In this document: piece by piece, positions 61,195 through 64,000 of the stretch
How positions within the stretch are numbered: the first letter of the stretch is position 1
Layout of the letters: every line of letters starts with the position of its first letter
Assembly (NCBI RefSeq): GCF_033118175.1
Contig: NC_083701.1
Span: 73,346,001 to 73,410,000, forward strand
Direction of reading: 5' to 3'
Source of the DNA: Dama dama
Taxonomy: Eukaryota; Chordata; Mammalia; Artiodactyla; Cervidae
Length of the DNA stretch: 64,000 nt
Notes under the pieces: generated by a model
Seen by the model: only the letters and a program-made list of their open reading frames with translations
Told to the model about the DNA's origin: nothing
The model's database searches: none
Translations under genes and position numbers: made by a program

Positions 61195-61700
61195 ATCTCT
61201 TTGTTCCTTTACCTGTTCATCCACTCAAATATTTATTGAGCTTTTAATATTTATAGTCACTAGTTATACACAGTTGCTAAACAAAATCAACCCTGTCCAG
61301 AAATAGATTATCATTCACAGGGTAGACCGATTTTAAATAAATGGGAAAGAAAGGTATGTGTGATTTCAAAACACAGTGAGTGCCATAAAAGAAAAGTGAA
61401 AGTGAAAGTGGCTCAGTCGTGTCTGACTCTTAGCAACACCACGGACTGTGTCTGTAGAATTCTCCAGGCCAGAATACTGGAGTGGGTAGCCTTCCCCTTC
61501 TCCAGGGGATCTTCCCAACCCAGGAATCGAACCTGGGTCTCCTGCATTGCAGACAGGTTCTTTACCAACTGATCTATCAGGGAAGCCCCACCATAAAAGA
61601 ATGATAATATTATAAAGGACTGCCTGGGTGTGCTCATTAGGAGATCATTGGTGGCTTTCAAAACTGTAGCCTTGGTGGAATTGAAGAAGTAAGCAAAAGT
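61195..61700 (-). mobile_element. L2 3' end split by a SINE
   Basis: CACTCAAATATTTATTGAGC and CAACCCTGTCCAGAAATAG left of the SINE at 61394, with related text to about 61700. Confidence 0.55.
61394..61590 (-). mobile_element. Bov-tA SINE with target duplication
   Basis: Reverse copy flanked by CCATAAAAGAA at 61383-61393 and 61591-61601; it lies 400 nt before CNGB3 exon 7. Confidence 0.96.
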
Positions 61701-61995
61701 CAAATCACCATCAAATACCATGTGTTGAGGAATAAATATGAGGGAAGGGTGTAGAAAAAAACAAGATAGGCAACTCTCTAAGAAGCTTGAGCATGACAAA
61801 TAATTAGAAACAATACAAAAAGAAAATAAAGCCAAGGAAGGTTTATTGGTTTAAGATATGTGAAGAGGAAGCATATTTATAGACTGAAATTGGAAGGACC
61901 TAATGGAAAGAAATAGCTATAAATATTTTTAAGTCAGAATGTATTTGATGAAATTGGATAAAATTAATATGAATTATAATTATAATATATTTCAG

Positions 61996-62046
61996 GTGGA
62001 TTCAAATGAACTAAAGAGACACTACAGGAATTCTAAAAAATTTCAG
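61996..62046 (+). CDS. CNGB3: CNGB3 exon 7 (start of S2-S3 linker)
   Basis: A 51-nt exon between ATTTCAG and GTAGGT encodes VDSNELKRHYRNSKKFQ, 17 whole codons, against VDSNELRKHYRTSTKFQ in human CNGB3 as I recall it. Exon length and phase 0 at both ends agree with human exon 7. It follows exon 6 (ending GGDII) after a 6.1-kb intron. It is too short to show as an open reading frame and was found by its splice sites and the expected next peptide. The segment is the basic cytoplasmic link after S2. The following exon (S3 region) lies beyond the window. Confidence 0.95.
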
Positions 62047-62529
62047 GTAGGTAACTTACAACTCCAAAATCCAATATTGTTTTGAGTTTAAGTCCATCCA
62101 CAAATTTCTACCAAAAAAAACTTCTTCCTTTCAAAACTGCAGCCTGTTTAACAAAGTTTATACAGATGAAGTTGTATTAGGCTGAGTTTCTTCTTCTCAA
62201 TAATTACACAATATACTTCCATGTATGTGCAAGTATATAATTCAAAATATAGGTCTTTATTAAGCAAAACAAAACAGAGTGGCCATATTTAAATTCTATT
62301 AAATATCAATAAAGGAATATGGAGTGTATTTCGTCTTGTCCACAGAGAATTTTAGCCTCCAATTCATGTAGCAAGATGATGTAGAAGTCAACAAAATTGT
62401 TTCTACTCCTATTTCATTCTTGTTCATATAACATAAAATACAGTATGAAATAACACAGGGAACTCTGCTTAATATTCTGCAATAACTTAAATGGGAAAAA
62501 GAATTTGAAAAAGAGTATACATATACATA

Positions 62530-62726
62530 GGCTTCCCTGGCGGCTCAGACGGTGAAGAATCTGCCTGCAATGCAGGAGACTTGGGTTCGATCCCTGGGTC
62601 AGGAAGATCCCCTGAAGGAAGGAAGGAAATGGCAACCACTCCAGTATTCTTGCCTGGAAAATTCCATAAACAGAGGCTACAGTCCATGGGGTGCCAAAGA
62701 GTCAGACACGACTAAGCAACTAACAC
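62530..62726 (+). mobile_element. Bov-tA SINE with 15-bp target duplication
   Basis: Forward copy flanked by GTATACATATACATA at 62515-62529 and 62727-62741, a perfect match. Confidence 0.96.
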
Positions 62727-62741
62727 GTATACATATACATA

Positions 62742-62814
62742 CATACACACACATACATACACATATATACACATATATACACATACATACACATACATAC
62801 ACATACATATACAT
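62742..62814 (+). repeat. (ATAC)n/(ACAT)n microsatellite
   Basis: Mixed ATACAC, CATA and CACA units that continue from the right target copy of the SINE. Confidence 0.93.
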
Positions 62815-63296
62815 TGCTGCTGTGGTTCAGTTGCCCAGTCATGTCCAGCTCTTTGTGATCCCATGGATTGCAGCATGCCAGGCTGCATCTCTCGAAGTTT
62901 TCCCAAGTTCATGTCCATTGCATCAGTCATGCCATCCAGCGTCTCATCCTCTGATGCCCTCTTCTCCTTCTGCCCTCAATCTTTCCCAGCATCAGGGACT
63001 TTTCCAGTGAGTCTGCTGTTTGCATCAGGGGACCAGAAAACTGGAGCTTCAGCTTCAGCATCAGTCCTTCCAATGAATATTCAGGGTTAATTTCCCTTAA
63101 GATTGACTGGTTTGATCTCCTTGCAGTCCAAGGGATTCTCAGATGTCTTCTCCAGCACCACAGTTCAAAGGCATCAATTCTTTGGTGCTCTGCATTCTTT
63201 ACAGTCCAGCTCTCACAACTGTACGTGACCACTGGGAAGACCATAGTCTCGACCATACGAACCTTTGTCAGCAGAGTAACGTCTTTGCTTGTCAAT
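62815..63296 (-). mobile_element. BovB LINE 3' part
   Basis: Reverse copy from the TGGTTCAGTTGCCCAGTC tip to GTAACGTCTTTGCTTGTC; the minus strand reads ESWTVKNAEHQRIDAFELW. Confidence 0.94.
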
Positions 63297-63328
63297 ATAC
63301 AATCTGCATGTATACGTCCATATACATC

Positions 63329-63539
63329 AGGGTTTCCCTGGTGACTCAGCAGTAAAGAATCTGCCAGCCAATGCAGGAGACATGGGTTTGATCACTGGGT
63401 CAGAAAATCCCACGGAGAAGGAAATGGCAACCCGCTCCAGTATTCTCATCTGGAAAATCTCATGGACAGAGGAAGATGACAGGTTACAATCCATGGGGTC
63501 ACAAAAGAGTCAGACATGACCTAGTGACTAAACAACAAC
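63329..63539 (+). mobile_element. Bov-tA SINE
   Basis: Forward full-length copy from GGTTTCCCTGGTGACTCAG to GTGACTAAACAACAACA. Confidence 0.94.
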
Positions 63540-63552
63540 ATACATGTATATG

Positions 63553-63640
63553 TATAATTGAATCATTTTGCTGAACACCTGAAATTCACACAACATTGTT
63601 AATCAACTATACTCCACCACAAAATAAAAATTTTTTAAAT
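63553..63640 (+). mobile_element. L1 3' tail
   Basis: CATTTTGCTGAACACCTGAA and TAATCAACTATACTCC, an L1MA-type 3' end. Confidence 0.8.
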
Positions 63641-63782
63641 AAGATCTCTGGAAATTATTCAAATGGCATATAGCAAATAAAAAAGGAAGCAATTATATAG
63701 ATAACATGGCACCTTCCTTTTTTCAAATAATTATATACTATTATCTTTTCACCCATATGTAGTTTTTTCACCAATAATTTTC

Positions 63783-64000
63783 TGTTGTTGTTGCCGTTCA
63801 GTCACTAAGTTATGTCCAACTCTGCAGCCCCGCGGACTGTGGCACACCAGGCTTATTCACTGTCTCCAGGAACTTGCTCACATTCATGTTCATTGAGCCA
63901 GTGATGCTATCTCACCATCTCATTATCTGCTGCCACCTTCTCCTTTTGCCTTCAATCTTTCCCAGCATCAGAGTCTTTTCCAATGAGTTGGCTCCTCGCA
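63783..64000 (-). mobile_element. BovB LINE 3' part, cut by window end
   Basis: Reverse copy from GTTGTTGCCGTTCAGTCAC; it runs out of the window at GGCTCCTCGCA. Confidence 0.93.

Larger units (their letters stand above)
55881..61995 (+). other. CNGB3: CNGB3 intron 6
   Basis: A 6,115-nt intron (GTAAGT...TTTCAG) filled with Bov-tA SINEs, L2 pieces and one MIR. The first 700 nt are richer in G+C than the rest. From about 56030 to 57290 I see no recognisable repeat apart from a C-rich run at 56887-56908. Confidence 0.9.
62047..64000 (+). other. CNGB3: CNGB3 intron 7, start
   Basis: Donor GTAGGT follows exon 7. The window ends inside this intron, which holds two SINEs, two BovB pieces, an L1 tail and a dinucleotide-type repeat. 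No further exon is seen. Confidence 0.85.

Overview
The window is mammalian nuclear DNA from a ruminant (cattle, sheep, goat or a relative). It is packed with ruminant-specific retroposons: about 30 Bov-tA-type tRNA-derived SINEs and about a dozen BovB LINE pieces. Beneath these lie old L1, L2, MIR, hAT, Tigger and LTR-like remnants shared by placental mammals. No bacterial-style operon, CRISPR array, RNA gene cluster or compact gene system is visible.

The only protein-coding gene I can support is on the + strand in the last 11 kb. Four exons, at 53503-53648, 54713-54841, 55672-55880 and 61996-62046, have consensus splice sites, keep one open frame across all junctions, and match CNGB3, the beta subunit of the cone-photoreceptor cyclic-nucleotide-gated channel. 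By phase and length they correspond to human exons 4-7. They encode the end of the cytoplasmic N-terminus, S1, S2 and the start of the S2-S3 linker. Two of them are shorter than I remember the human exons: exon 4 by 9 nt at a moved acceptor, and exon 5 by 21 nt with a lost aromatic segment before S1.

Layout. 1-53502 is probably CNGB3 intron 3; exon 3 was not found and most likely lies upstream. Within it: 0-9 kb holds SINEs, BovB, and an L2 split by a BovB; 10-12.2 kb a BovB, an LTR-like fragment and a hAT (MER1-like) element; 13-14.4 kb two same-orientation CTCF-like motifs 1.2 kb apart; 16.7 kb a homopurine tract; 19-26 kb several old L1 pieces; 27.1-32.6 kb a long + strand L1 carrying three SINEs; 33.3-34.4 kb a BovB bounded by a 12-bp target duplication; 39.3-44.8 kb a minus-strand L1 interrupted by a rearranged (5'-inverted) BovB; 45-49.5 kb BovB and L2; 50.1-52.5 kb a full-span Tigger DNA transposon holding a SINE and an internal BovB piece. 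From 53.5 kb on the CNGB3 exons follow, with a CpG-rich block in intron 5 and SINE/L2/BovB-filled introns 6 and 7.

The most useful leads are the CNGB3 exon 4 and 5 length changes, the CpG-rich intron 5/exon 6 block, the paired CTCF motifs and the inverted BovB. I found no undescribed multi-gene system. Repeat family names and human exon comparisons come from memory; edges of old repeats are approximate.
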